Shown: piece after piece, positions 27,723-36,974 of the stretch
Numbering within the stretch: position 1 is the first letter of the stretch
Layout of the letters: each line of letters begins with the position of its first letter
DNA from: Bifidobacterium psychraerophilum
GTDB lineage: Bacteria; Actinomycetota; Actinomycetes; Actinomycetales; Bifidobacteriaceae
Length of the DNA stretch: 64,000 nt
Reading direction: 5' to 3'
NCBI RefSeq assembly: GCF_000741705.1
Contig: NZ_JGZI01000009.1
Location: forward strand, 310,001 to 374,000
Translations under genes and position numbers: made by a program
Notes under the pieces: generated by a model
The model's database searches: none
What the model saw: only the letters and a program-made list of their open reading frames with translations
Told to the model about the DNA's origin: nothing

Positions 27723-30566
27723 GTGCCCAAAGCACGCGTATACGAATTGGCCAAGGAACTTGGCATAGACAGTAAGACCGTCCTTGAAAAGCTCAAGGAC
27801 ATGGGTGAGTTCGTGAAGTCGGCCTCATCCACAGTTGAAGCTCCTGTGGTTCGCAAATTGAAGAACGCCTTCCCACAGTCGAAGCAGGCCGGGCAGGATG
27901 CACCCAAGCAGGATGCTCCCCGAGGCCCACGCCCATCCGCTCACCGTCCTCAGAGCGGGAGCAGGCCCATGCCTTCCGAGGCAAAGGGCCAATCACCACG
28001 TCCGGCCGCAAAGCCGCAAAGCCAAGCCCAGCCGGCAAGACCCGCGCAGTCTTCCACCGCAGAGACGTCGCAAGCGTCCCCGGCGACGCCGCATGCGCCG
28101 AGGCCTCAGCAGCAACGCCGCGATCAGGGCAATTCGGGCGATCAGCAGCGACACAACACGCATAACCAGCAGTCACGTGGCCCACGTCCGGGAGGTTCGT
28201 CCAAACCCGCGCCACACAACCCACGTCAGCAGCAGGGCGGTAGCGGCAGCGGTACGCCATCACCACGTTCGCATGCAGCAGGCGCTCCGCGTCCCGGCAA
28301 CAATCCTTTCAGCCGACGTCAGGGCATGAGCACACCGACACCAGGCGACATCCCAAGACCACATCCGATGGCACGTCCGACGGTCAACGATGGTCGCGGC
28401 GGCCGTGGAGGCAGGCCGGGAGCAAACGGTCGTCCAGGTCAGCGCGGCGGACGTCCGGGTCAGGGCACCGGGTCCAAGCCAGGGCAGTGGGGGCACTCAC
28501 GTCCGGGTCAGGGCACCGGCAATCAGGGACATTCGGGCAATCGCTTTGGAGCGGGTGCCGGTTCGGGGGCTGCAGGCGCACCTTCGGGCAATGGACCGAC
28601 TTCAGGGCGTCCGGGCCGCGGTCGTGGCGGTGCGGCAGGCGCCTTCGGCCGTCAGGGTGGCAAGTCTTCAAAGGCGCGTAAGAACCGTCTGGCGAAGCGT
28701 CATGATTTCGAGGAGATCAAAGCACCGGTCATCGGCGGAGTGCGTATTCCCGCAGGTAACGGGCAGACGGTCAAACTCCGTCAGGGTGCGACGCTGTCCG
28801 ATTTGGCCGAGAAGATCAATGTCAATCCGGCAGCCCTGGTGACCGTGCTCTTCCATCTGGGGGAGATGGCAACGGCCACACAGTCCCTGGACGAGGCCAC
28901 CTTCCAGATCCTCGGCGAGGAGATCAACTGGAACATCAAGATCGTATCGGCCGAGGAAGAGGATAAGGAGCTCCTGCAGGAGTTCGACATCAATCTTCAG
29001 GACGAGGAGGACGGTCAGGAGGACGAGAACCTCAAGCCACGTCCACCCGTCGTCACGGTTATGGGACATGTCGACCACGGCAAGACCCGACTCCTGGACA
29101 CGATCCGCAAGACGAACACTTCGGCGCATGAGGCCGGTGGCATCACCCAGCGTATCGGTGCATACCAGGTGAGCGTGGAGCATGAGGGTTCCGAACGCAG
29201 GCTCACATTCCTCGATACCCCTGGTCACGAGGCATTCACGGCCATGCGTGCCCGCGGTGCCGAGCTTACCGATATCGCGATTCTGGTGGTTGCGGCGGAT
29301 GACGGCGTGATGCCGCAGACCGTTGAGGCCATCAACCACTCGCAGGCTGCGGGTGTGCCGATCGTGGTCGCGGTCAACAAGATCGATGTTCCCGGCGCCA
29401 ACCCGGAGAAGGTACGTGGACAGCTCACGGAGTTCGGTCTGGTCCCCGAGGAGTACGGCGGGGACACGATGTTCGTGGATATCTCCGCGAAACAGGGAAC
29501 GAATGTGGACAAGCTCCTCGAAGCGGTGCTCCTGACCGCCGATGCCGCGCTTGATCTGCGCGCCAACCCGGATATGGATGCCCGTGGGGCCACCGTCGAG
29601 GCGAGACTGGACAAGGGACGCGGTGCCGTGGCTACCGTGCTTGTGCAACAGGGAACCCTGCACGTCGGCGATGCGATTGTGGCTGGAACGTCATACGGTC
29701 GCGTTCGAGCGATGCTCGACGAGAACAGCAAAGCGATGAGCGAGGCAACACCCTCCACACCGGTTGCCGTGCTGGGCCTGACTTCGGTGCCGACCGCGGG
29801 AGATCTCTTCCTGGTGGCGCCGGACGACCGCACCGCACGTCAGATCGCCGAGAAGCGTCAGGCGACCGAGCGCGCCGCATTGCTGGCCAAGCGCCGCAAG
29901 GTGGTCTCCTTGGAGAGCCTGAAGGAGCAGTTCGCGAAGTCCGAGATCGACATGCTCAACATCGTCATCAAGGGCGAGTCCTCGGGTTCAGTGGAGGCGT
30001 TGGAAGATTCCCTGATGAAGATCGAGGTTTCCGACGAGGTCGGCATCCAGGTCATTCATCGCGGTGTCGGTGCCATCACCCAGAACGACGTCAACCTCGC
30101 GACGGTCGACAAGGCCGTCATCATCGGCTTCAATGTGCGACCGAACCGTCAGGTTCAGGAGCTTGCGGACCGTGAGGGCGTGGAGATCAAGTACTACTCG
30201 GTCATCTACAATGCCATCGAGGACGTCGAGGCCGCGCTCAAGGGCATGCTCAAGCCGGAATTCGAAGAGGTCACCACCTCGCACTCCGAGATCCGCGAGA
30301 TATTCCGTTCCTCCAAGTTCGGCAACATCGCAGGTGTCAAGGTGCAGGACGGCACGGTCAAGCGCGGTACCAAGGCACGCATCATGCGTGATGGCGTGGT
30401 CACCGTCAACGACCTTGAGATCTCCTCGCTGCGTCGCTTCAAGGACGACGTCAACGAAATCAAGGAAGGCTACGAGGCCGGTATCAATCTGGGGTCCTTC
30501 AACGACATCCAGATCGGCGATATCATCGAGACCTTCGCCATGCAGGAAGTCGAACGCAAGCAGTAA
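27723..30566 (+). CDS. infB: Translation initiation factor IF-2
   Basis: 947-residue GTPase that brings fMet-tRNA to the 30S subunit. The N-terminus ([23 protein letters not shown]) is the IF2_N domain. Residues about 60-320 are low complexity, rich in Pro, Gln, Gly and Arg. A second IF2_N follows near 370. The G domain starts about 440 with [17 protein letters not shown], then DTPGHEAF and NKIDVPG. GTG 27723 has AGGAG six bases upstream; the TTG directly before it is too close. A terminator follows the stop. Confidence 0.97.
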   Translation: MPKARVYELAKELGIDSKTVLEKLKDMGEFVKSASSTVEAPVVRKLKNAFPQSKQAGQDAPKQDAPRGPRPSAHRPQSGSRPMPSEAKGQSPRPAAKPQSQAQPARPAQSSTAETSQASPATPHAPRPQQQRRDQGNSGDQQRHNTHNQQSRGPRPGGSSKPAPHNPRQQQGGSGSGTPSPRSHAAGAPRPGNNPFSRRQGMSTPTPGDIPRPHPMARPTVNDGRGGRGGRPGANGRPGQRGGRPGQGTGSKPGQWGHSRPGQGTGNQGHSGNRFGAGAGSGAAGAPSGNGPTSGRPGRGRGGAAGAFGRQGGKSSKARKNRLAKRHDFEEIKAPVIGGVRIPAGNGQTVKLRQGATLSDLAEKINVNPAALVTVLFHLGEMATATQSLDEATFQILGEEINWNIKIVSAEEEDKELLQEFDINLQDEEDGQEDENLKPRPPVVTVMGHVDHGKTRLLDTIRKTNTSAHEAGGITQRIGAYQVSVEHEGSERRLTFLDTPGHEAFTAMRARGAELTDIAILVVAADDGVMPQTVEAINHSQAAGVPIVVAVNKIDVPGANPEKVRGQLTEFGLVPEEYGGDTMFVDISAKQGTNVDKLLEAVLLTADAALDLRANPDMDARGATVEARLDKGRGAVATVLVQQGTLHVGDAIVAGTSYGRVRAMLDENSKAMSEATPSTPVAVLGLTSVPTAGDLFLVAPDDRTARQIAEKRQATERAALLAKRRKVVSLESLKEQFAKSEIDMLNIVIKGESSGSVEALEDSLMKIEVSDEVGIQVIHRGVGAITQNDVNLATVDKAVIIGFNVRPNRQVQELADREGVEIKYYSVIYNAIEDVEAALKGMLKPEFEEVTTSHSEIREIFRSSKFGNIAGVKVQDGTVKRGTKARIMRDGVVTVNDLEISSLRRFKDDVNEIKEGYEAGINLGSFNDIQIGDIIETFAMQEVERKQ

Positions 30567-30589
30567 CCCGAAACGGTGAACCGCTTTCC

Positions 30590-30624
30590 AATGCCCTCCG
30601 TGAACGCTTAGCGGAGGGCATTTT
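30590..30624 (+). terminator. Intrinsic terminator after infB
   Basis: Arms 30590-30600 and 30612-30622 pair perfectly over 11 bases with an 11-base loop and TTTT overlapping and following the right arm. It separates infB from rbfA, suggesting rbfA has its own promoter or depends on readthrough. Confidence 0.88.
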
Positions 30625-30755
30625 CACGTCCGATGTCCACGGAGCCCGAGCCCACGGCGAGGATCATCACCCACAGGCGATGCCGATGGCGTGGAACGCG
30701 GCGATGACGGTCATCTATGGATACAATGGCGGACAGCTACAGAAGGATGGAACCT

Positions 30756-31271
30756 ATGGCAGGAACAAACCCCCGCGCGGTACGCATTGCCGCGCTTGTG
30801 CAACGTGTGATCGCATCGGCGGTGGAGACGCAGCTGCACGACACGCGACTGAACAATGTGACGATAACGGAGGTCCGTGTCACCAATGACATGCAGATCG
30901 CCAATGTGTATTGGACGCAGCTCGGGCGTGAAGGCCACGAGGAGGGCGAACGCAAACGTGCCCAGCAGGCCCTCAACCAGGCCAAAGGGCGTCTGAGAAG
31001 CCTGGTGGGGTCCAAGGCCGGACTGCGACTGACCCCGCAACTGCGCTTCATCTATGACGAGGTTCCCGGTGAGGCGACCGAGATCGAGGATGTGCTCACC
31101 GTCTCCCGCAGACGCGACGAAGAGCTGGCGAAGCTGCGTGAGCATGCGACATACGCAGGCGATGCCGATCCGTATAAGCATGACGATGAGGTCGATGAGA
31201 CTGACGAGACCCAGGAGGACGTGCGGCAGGACGATGCGCCGCAGCAGACGTCGGCGGATGATGGTGAGTAA
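30756..31271 (+). CDS. rbfA: Ribosome-binding factor A
   Basis: 171 residues; a KH-like protein that matures the 16S rRNA 5' end. The core is AGTNPRAVRIAALVQRVIAS, then DPRL-type region HDTRLNNVTITEV and the basic end LRLTPQLRFIYDE. The last 40 residues are acidic and disordered. I chose ATG 30756 with AGAAGGAT before it; ATGs at 30717 and 30747 give nonstandard N-termini. The stop overlaps the truB start. Confidence 0.95.
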   Translation: MAGTNPRAVRIAALVQRVIASAVETQLHDTRLNNVTITEVRVTNDMQIANVYWTQLGREGHEEGERKRAQQALNQAKGRLRSLVGSKAGLRLTPQLRFIYDEVPGEATEIEDVLTVSRRRDEELAKLREHATYAGDADPYKHDDEVDETDETQEDVRQDDAPQQTSADDGE

Positions 31272-32343
31272 GGACTCCCGGGACGGTGCACCCGATTCGG
31301 GCGTGCTGCTTGTCGATAAACCCCAGGGCGTCACCAGCCATGACGTGGTTGCGGCTGTGCGTGGCGCGTTGCACATGCGTCGTGTCGGTCATGCCGGAAC
31401 CCTCGATCCGATGGCGACGGGTGTGCTGATCATCGCCTTCGGGCATGCCACGAGGCTGCTCAACTATGTCAGCGGCCACGATAAAAGCTATTCGGCCACG
31501 ATCCGTCTTGGATTGGGTACCGATACCGATGACGCCGAAGGGCGGTACCTCGATCCCGACGCCTGCACGTACTCGGATCCGCTGCCTCCTGTGGAGCCCC
31601 TGCCCGATCTTGACACCCTGACGTTGGAGGAGCTTGATGGAATCGTCCAAAGAGACTTCACGGGGGAGATCCGTCAGATCCCGAGTTCGTATTCCGCCGT
31701 CAAGGTGCACGGCGTCAAAGCCTATGATCTGGCCCGCGCGGGCAAGGATGTGGAGCTGAAGGCCAGAACGGTCACCATCGCGTCATGCACACTGAGCAGG
31801 CTCAGAAGGAGCATCGTCACCCTGCCGGACGGCACATCCAGGAAGGTCGTGGATGTGGATGCGGATATCAGCTGCTCGAGTGGCACGTACATCCGCGCCT
31901 TGGCCAGGGACATCGGCTTTCGCCTGCGGGTGGGAGGGCACCTGACGAGACTGCGACGCAGCAGAATCGGCACCTTCGATCTTGCGGATGCACGGATGGC
32001 GGAGCATCTGGTGCTGGCCGAACGCGGCGAACGTGAATTCACCAATAGGGAGGGTGAACGGGTCACCAGGGCGCGGGCCGTGTTGCGCAACCCCGATCGG
32101 GTGCCGGAACTGGCCTTCGATGAGGTGCAGGCCGCGCGTCTCGCCATGCCCTATATATCGGTCAGTGCCGATCAGGCGAGGGAACTGCGTTTCGGACGCA
32201 CCCTTCCCATCGCGCTGAAGGGCACGGCCGCGGCGATTGAAAGCACCGATCAGGGCAGGGAGCGCCTATGCGCGATACTCGCACCAGCGAAGGACGGCAA
32301 TGCGCATCCCGAGGCGGTATTCCCCCTCGATACCCGGTCCTAG
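31261..32343 (+). CDS. truB: tRNA pseudouridine(55) synthase
   Basis: 360 residues. TruB makes the universal pseudouridine 55 in the T-loop. The catalytic Asp is in HAGTLDPMATGVL; GVLLVDKPQGVTSHDVV is the usual start of the fold. The C-terminal region (after about 280) is a PUA-like extension typical of actinobacteria. It overlaps rbfA by 11 bases. ATG 31258 one codon earlier is equally possible. Confidence 0.96.
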   Translation: MVSKDSRDGAPDSGVLLVDKPQGVTSHDVVAAVRGALHMRRVGHAGTLDPMATGVLIIAFGHATRLLNYVSGHDKSYSATIRLGLGTDTDDAEGRYLDPDACTYSDPLPPVEPLPDLDTLTLEELDGIVQRDFTGEIRQIPSSYSAVKVHGVKAYDLARAGKDVELKARTVTIASCTLSRLRRSIVTLPDGTSRKVVDVDADISCSSGTYIRALARDIGFRLRVGGHLTRLRRSRIGTFDLADARMAEHLVLAERGEREFTNREGERVTRARAVLRNPDRVPELAFDEVQAARLAMPYISVSADQARELRFGRTLPIALKGTAAAIESTDQGRERLCAILAPAKDGNAHPEAVFPLDTRS

Positions 32344-32500
32344 AAGAGGCTGATGGAAAACGCATGGTGCGCGTTCGGCAATGTCTTTGCCCAGACGCAT
32401 GAAATGCGATTACAGTAGTCGGGGTGGCAACGCCCAGAGCGTTCACACAGTCCGCTGGGGAGGGCCCGAGCGGTGAACTTATGGTTACGGATGGTAATGG

Positions 32501-33715
32501 ATGAAGATCAGCAGACTTGTTCCTGACGAGAGCGGCATCATTGCATGGCCCACCTTAAGCGTCTCCAAGAAATCGGTGGTCACCGTGGGGGTGTTCGACG
32601 GCATGCACCGGGGGCATCAGGCCTTGTTGCGGAGAGTCAAGGATCTCGCCACACAGCACGAATCATTCTCCGTGGTCGTGATGTTCGATCCGCGTCCCGG
32701 TGTGATACACCAATACGCGGCGGCACATGGCGGGGCGGAGGCGGGGGACGCCGATCAGCTTGATGATTCACTGGAATTGATGGGGATCGATGATCGTCTC
32801 CGCTTCATGCGGCAGATTGGTATCGATCAGGTGTTCATCATCCGCTACACACTCGCCTTCTCGGCGAAGTCATATCGCTTCTTCCTCGGTCAGCTGGTGG
32901 GGAAGCTGGGTATGCGCACACTCGTGTTAGGCAAGGACGCCGCCATGGGTGCCGGCCGTGCAGGTGATGTGAAAGCCATCGACACCCTGGCACAGGCGAC
33001 AGGGGTCTTCGAACTGGATGTGATGGATGATTTGGGCCCAGGATACACCCGCGTGCCATCCAGAATCATTCCTGATCCGCCGGCGCAGGCGGGTGAACCG
33101 GAGGATCCCACCGCCGGCATGACCAAGGCCGAGTACCGGGCCTGGAGCAAGAAACACGACGCCAAACAGGTCCGTGTGTGGAGCTCCACGAATGCCCGCT
33201 ATCTGCTGTCACAGGGCAGGATCACCGCGGCCAATGAGGTTCTGGGCCATTGCCATTGCATCGACGGACTCGTCGTTCGGGGTGAACAGCGTGGACGTAC
33301 ACTTGGTTTCCCGACGGCCAACCTGGATGTGAACATCACCGGGTACGTCCCGGCGGATGGTGTGTATGCCGGCTGGCTGGTGGATCTGGGTGAATCATCC
33401 GGATCCGAGAGTGAGGATGCGACAAGGATCTCCGCGGCACCGAGCATGGACGCCCGGGTGGCGAAGGGGTCTCCTTGGCGCTGGGCCGCCGCCATCTCGA
33501 TCGGCACCAAACAGACCTATGTGGAGCAGACCGGTCTGACCGAACGCGTGGTCGAATCATATGCGATCAGCGATGACTGGCTCGACCTGTACGGGCATAC
33601 GGTCCGTGTGGAATTTGCGGCCTTCCTGCGGCCACAGGTGCGTTTCGACGGTTCGGAGGATCTCAGCGAGCAACTCAAACGCGATGTGGAGCAGACTCGA
33701 TCCCTGACCGACTGA
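32501..33715 (+). CDS. ribF: Bifunctional riboflavin kinase/FAD synthetase
   Basis: Makes FMN from riboflavin, then FAD. The N-terminal adenylyltransferase domain has VTVGVFDGMHRGHQALL; the C-terminal flavokinase domain starts with GRITAANEVLGH and has RGRTLGFPTANLDVN. At 404 residues it is longer than the usual 310 or so. Part of the excess is an insert of about 45 residues before the kinase domain (PDPPAQAGEPEDPTAGMTKA and on), and part is in the kinase loop (SSGSESEDATRIS). It closes the nusA-infB cluster and converges on radA. Confidence 0.95.
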   Translation: MKISRLVPDESGIIAWPTLSVSKKSVVTVGVFDGMHRGHQALLRRVKDLATQHESFSVVVMFDPRPGVIHQYAAAHGGAEAGDADQLDDSLELMGIDDRLRFMRQIGIDQVFIIRYTLAFSAKSYRFFLGQLVGKLGMRTLVLGKDAAMGAGRAGDVKAIDTLAQATGVFELDVMDDLGPGYTRVPSRIIPDPPAQAGEPEDPTAGMTKAEYRAWSKKHDAKQVRVWSSTNARYLLSQGRITAANEVLGHCHCIDGLVVRGEQRGRTLGFPTANLDVNITGYVPADGVYAGWLVDLGESSGSESEDATRISAAPSMDARVAKGSPWRWAAAISIGTKQTYVEQTGLTERVVESYAISDDWLDLYGHTVRVEFAAFLRPQVRFDGSEDLSEQLKRDVEQTRSLTD

Positions 33716-33771
33716 GCCGCACCTATCCGTCACGCCTTGGATGATCGCCGCGCCAGTGAGATGGATGCGGT

Positions 33772-35175
33772 TCAGACCTTGATATCGAGGGCCTGCAGGG
33801 CCTGACGCAGGGAATCCACCTGGATGATGTTCATATGGGGGATCCGTGGCGTTTGGGATCCCCGTCTGGGTGCGGGGACGATGGCGTTGGTGAAGCCGAG
33901 ACGCGCAGCCTCACGCAAACGATGCTCGAGCCTCGGTGCAGGCCGCACCTGCCCGGTGAGGGATATCTCTCCGATGGCGCAGGTATCCCGAGGAATGGCA
34001 CTGTTCCGCGCCGCGCTGGCCAAAGCCGCGGCTACGGCCAGATCGCAGGCCGGCTCCTTGGCAAGTCCCCCCGCGATGGTTGAGACATAGAGATCGTTGG
34101 CGAGCAAGGGAATGTGCCCATGACGGTAGAGCACGGCCACAAGCATCGCCAGACGGTTGGAATCTATGCCGTTCGCCGCACGCCTGGGTGCAGGAAGCAC
34201 GGAATTGGTGACCAGGGCCTGAACCTCGATGGGCAGGCTCCTATGGCCGTCCAGGGTGAAGGTCACACAGGTGCCCTCAACCGGTGCATCGTCGGCGGAG
34301 AGGAACAATCCTGCGGGGTCGGTGACCTCTTCGATACCTTCTCCGCCCATATCGAAGCATCCGACCTCGTCGGTGGGACCGAAGCGGTTTTTCGCTGCGC
34401 GCAGCATCCTCAGCGCCGTCTGAGGATCGCCATCGAATTGGCATACGACATCCACCAGATGTTCGAGTGTACGCGGGCCCGCTATCGAGCCGTCCTTGGT
34501 CACATGCCCGACGAGCAGGATCGGGATGTCACGGGTCTTCGCCATATCGATCAGCGCCGAAGCGACTTCACGGACCTGCGTCGAGCCCCCCGGGATGCCA
34601 TCCACATCCTGCGAGGAGATGGTCTGCGCCGAATCCACGATGACCAGTCTGGGGTGTTCCTGATCGATCAGCCCCAGCACCGTTCCCAGATCGGTTGTTG
34701 ATGCCAGCAGCAGCTCGTCCTCGACGGCGTCGACCCGACTCGCGCGCATGCGGACCTGCGATTGGGACTCTTCGCCGGAGATGTACAGCACCGATCCCTG
34801 ATGCTCCTTCGCCACCCGTCCGGCAGTCTCCAGCAGCAAGGTCGATTTGCCCACACCCGGTTCGCCGGCGATGAGCACCACCGATCCGGGAATGATGCCA
34901 CCGCCCAATACGCGATCGAACTCTTCGAAGCCGGTGGATATGCGCGACACATGCTCCGAACCGACCTTGGTGATGGGAAGCGCTTTCCCACTGCCGGACG
35001 CCACGGTCCTCGTCCTGCCGCCTTTACCGCCCGAACTCGCGGCGTAGGCATTCGGACGCGCCTCATGGAATTCCTCTATGGTGCCCCACTCGCCGCATTG
35101 CGGGCAGCGTCCGAACCATTTCACACCGGTCCAGCCACATTCGGTGCATACATATTGTGTAGCGCTTTTTGCCAT
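33772..35175 (-). CDS. radA: DNA repair protein RadA/Sms
   Basis: 467 residues. It aids branch migration in recombination. Domains: N-terminal zinc finger CTECGWTGVKWFGRCPQCGEW (C4), RecA-like ATPase with Walker A GEPGVGKS and Walker B LVIVDS, the RadA motif KNRFG, and a Lon-protease-like C-terminal domain from about residue 300 lacking protease function in the family. The start has only a weak ribosome site. It converges with ribF and diverges from the next gene. Confidence 0.97.
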   Translation of the reverse strand: MAKSATQYVCTECGWTGVKWFGRCPQCGEWGTIEEFHEARPNAYAASSGGKGGRTRTVASGSGKALPITKVGSEHVSRISTGFEEFDRVLGGGIIPGSVVLIAGEPGVGKSTLLLETAGRVAKEHQGSVLYISGEESQSQVRMRASRVDAVEDELLLASTTDLGTVLGLIDQEHPRLVIVDSAQTISSQDVDGIPGGSTQVREVASALIDMAKTRDIPILLVGHVTKDGSIAGPRTLEHLVDVVCQFDGDPQTALRMLRAAKNRFGPTDEVGCFDMGGEGIEEVTDPAGLFLSADDAPVEGTCVTFTLDGHRSLPIEVQALVTNSVLPAPRRAANGIDSNRLAMLVAVLYRHGHIPLLANDLYVSTIAGGLAKEPACDLAVAAALASAARNSAIPRDTCAIGEISLTGQVRPAPRLEHRLREAARLGFTNAIVPAPRRGSQTPRIPHMNIIQVDSLRQALQALDIKV

Positions 35176-35274
35176 ACCAGCACGCTATAGCCGTTAAGGG
35201 ACAAAGACGGCATCGCATCGGCACCTACCCTGACGCCGGGAACAAGCGTCTGATGGATGTGAGACAATCGCAGC

Positions 35275-35886
35275 ATGGCACAAACTCAATCCACAAGCTC
35301 TCATCGCAGGCTTGCCGTCGTAGTCGGGGCAATAGCCGCGGTGATCATTCTGGTGTTACTCAGTGCATTCGTATGGCCCCGGTGGGCGGTGAAATCCTCT
35401 GATGGGGCGAGTTCCTCCCCATCGCAGAGCCAGACCTCGGCAGCAGCGACGCCCACGATCTCGGCTACCGCCCTGCCGACCGATGCGACGACATTGCTGA
35501 AGACCATGCCTGATTCCGTGCTCAGCTTCGCGCGTGTGAAGGCGTCCGCCGCCACCGATTGGAGCAGCGCGACACCGATTGAGGAATACACGGTCGTTTA
35601 CTCCACAGGCGACACAGCCAAGGACGTCACGCTCAAGGTCGCGCAGTGGTCCACCGCCGACAGCGCGAAGAAGCAGTATGATGCGCTCGCGGCCACACTC
35701 ACCGGCCAGGAGCTCGGTTCGGGTAACGTCAAGGTATCCGGCAGCACCACGGGCACATACGTGGTCAAAAGCGATGCGGCGGATGCGAAAAAGGCCGTCG
35801 CGCTATGGCAGAACGGTACCGTGGTGCTTCAGGCTTCAGGCGAGAAGGCAGCCGTCCAGGAGTTCTATAAGCAGTTCCCTCTCTAG
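35275..35886 (+). CDS. Membrane-anchored secreted protein, function unknown
   Basis: 203 residues. A short basic N-terminus is followed by one helix (RLAVVVGAIAAVIILVLLSA, residues 12-32), then a Ser/Thr/Ala-rich linker (45-70) and a small globular domain. That suggests a single-pass anchor with the domain outside. The domain ends in alternating polar strands (VVKSDAADAKKAVALWQNGT) but I do not recognise the fold. It diverges from radA and lies just upstream of bS22. Confidence 0.75.
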   Translation: MAQTQSTSSHRRLAVVVGAIAAVIILVLLSAFVWPRWAVKSSDGASSSPSQSQTSAAATPTISATALPTDATTLLKTMPDSVLSFARVKASAATDWSSATPIEEYTVVYSTGDTAKDVTLKVAQWSTADSAKKQYDALAATLTGQELGSGNVKVSGSTTGTYVVKSDAADAKKAVALWQNGTVVLQASGEKAAVQEFYKQFPL

Positions 35887-35950
35887 TCGTCGCCTCAGCG
35901 GTGTACTATTGGGCGAGTTGCAATCTTTCAAGTAAGGAACGGAGGCTCGG

Positions 35951-36040
35951 ATGGGTTCGGTCATCAAGAAGCGCCGCAAGCGGATGAGTAAGAAGAAGCA
36001 TCGCAAAATGCTGCGTAAGACTCGTCACCAGCGCAAGTAG
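35951..36040 (+). CDS. Ribosomal protein bS22 (AURKAIP1/COX24 domain)
   Basis: A 29-residue, very basic peptide beginning MGSVIKKRRKRMSKKKHRK. It closely matches the small subunit protein bS22 seen in mycobacterial ribosome structures near the decoding centre. GGAGG five bases upstream of ATG gives strong support. It is short enough to be missed by gene finders. A very strong hairpin follows within 11 bases of the stop. Confidence 0.95.
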   Translation: MGSVIKKRRKRMSKKKHRKMLRKTRHQRK

Positions 36041-36050
36041 AGTTATTACT

Positions 36051-36108
36051 CGTATACGCATGAATCCCGGTCACATGTTCATATGTGACCGGGATTCATG
36101 CGTATACG
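36051..36108. terminator. Perfect 26-bp hairpin between bS22 and rpiA
   Basis: Arms 36051-36076 and 36083-36108 are perfectly complementary over 26 bases with a six-base loop. It lies between convergent bS22 and rpiA. No T-run follows on either strand, but its length suggests bidirectional termination or RNA-end protection of a highly expressed ribosomal mRNA. Confidence 0.85.
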
Positions 36109-36154
36109 GCTCCCGACGATGTCCTGCTCGCCGGGAGCCGGCTTGGAGCCGCTT

Positions 36155-36853
36155 CTACTTATTGGAGTTGGTGAGAATACGTGGTCCGTTGGGGTCGCCG
36201 ACTATCACCGTGTTCACCATATTGAGGAACAAGCCGTGCTCGACCACACCGACGGTGGTGATGAGGTCCTGCGCCAGCTCCTCAGGATGCTCGATACGCT
36301 CCAGATGCAGGTCGACCACATAGTTCTTCTCATCGGTGCGGACCGCTTGGCCGTCGGCATCGAGGCGCAGCACGGGTTTGTATCCCTTGGATTCAAAGAG
36401 CTTCACCACATGCCCCGCACCGAATGGGATGACTTCCACAGGCAGGGGGAAGGCCCCGATGGTGTCGACGACCTTGGATTCATCGACGATCCAAACGATC
36501 TTCGATGAATTGGTCGCCACGATCTTCTCCCACAGCAGTGCGGCGCCGCCGCCCTTGATGCCGTTGAAATCCTTATCCACCTCATCGGCCCCATCGACCG
36601 TGACGTCGATGTGGTCCACGTCATCGACGTCCACGATGGTGATCCCGTAGCCTTCGGCCTGTTCCTTGGTACGCACCGAAGTGGTCACCCCAGTGAAGGT
36701 CAAGCCTTCCTCCTGGACTCTGCGACCGAGTTCATCCACGAAGAAACGAACCGTTGAACCGGTGCCCAGGCCGGCGATCATGCCCGGCTCGATGAGTTTG
36801 GCCGCTTCGATTCCGGCAGCTTTCTTCAAAGCGTCCTGTTGTGCCTTGTCCAT
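36155..36853 (-). CDS. rpiA: Ribose-5-phosphate isomerase A
   Basis: 232 residues. Interconverts ribose 5-phosphate and ribulose 5-phosphate, part of the pentose-phosphate steps of the bifid shunt. [25 protein letters not shown] and [12 protein letters not shown] are the substrate-binding signatures; the catalytic Glu follows GGG. An earlier ATG two codons upstream leaves only one base after AAGGAGA, so the ATG at 36853 is the better start. Confidence 0.96.
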   Translation of the reverse strand: MDKAQQDALKKAAGIEAAKLIEPGMIAGLGTGSTVRFFVDELGRRVQEEGLTFTGVTTSVRTKEQAEGYGITIVDVDDVDHIDVTVDGADEVDKDFNGIKGGGAALLWEKIVATNSSKIVWIVDESKVVDTIGAFPLPVEVIPFGAGHVVKLFESKGYKPVLRLDADGQAVRTDEKNYVVDLHLERIEHPEELAQDLITTVGVVEHGLFLNMVNTVIVGDPNGPRILTNSNK

Positions 36854-36974
36854 AATCATTCTCCTTGACCGTGATGATTACCGTTGTTCTGTGACATCAA
36901 CAATAGTCACCATCGTTGTGTTGCACGCCCGCCGCGCATATGACCGAGGTCTCGTACCGGGCGCGCGGTGAAAT

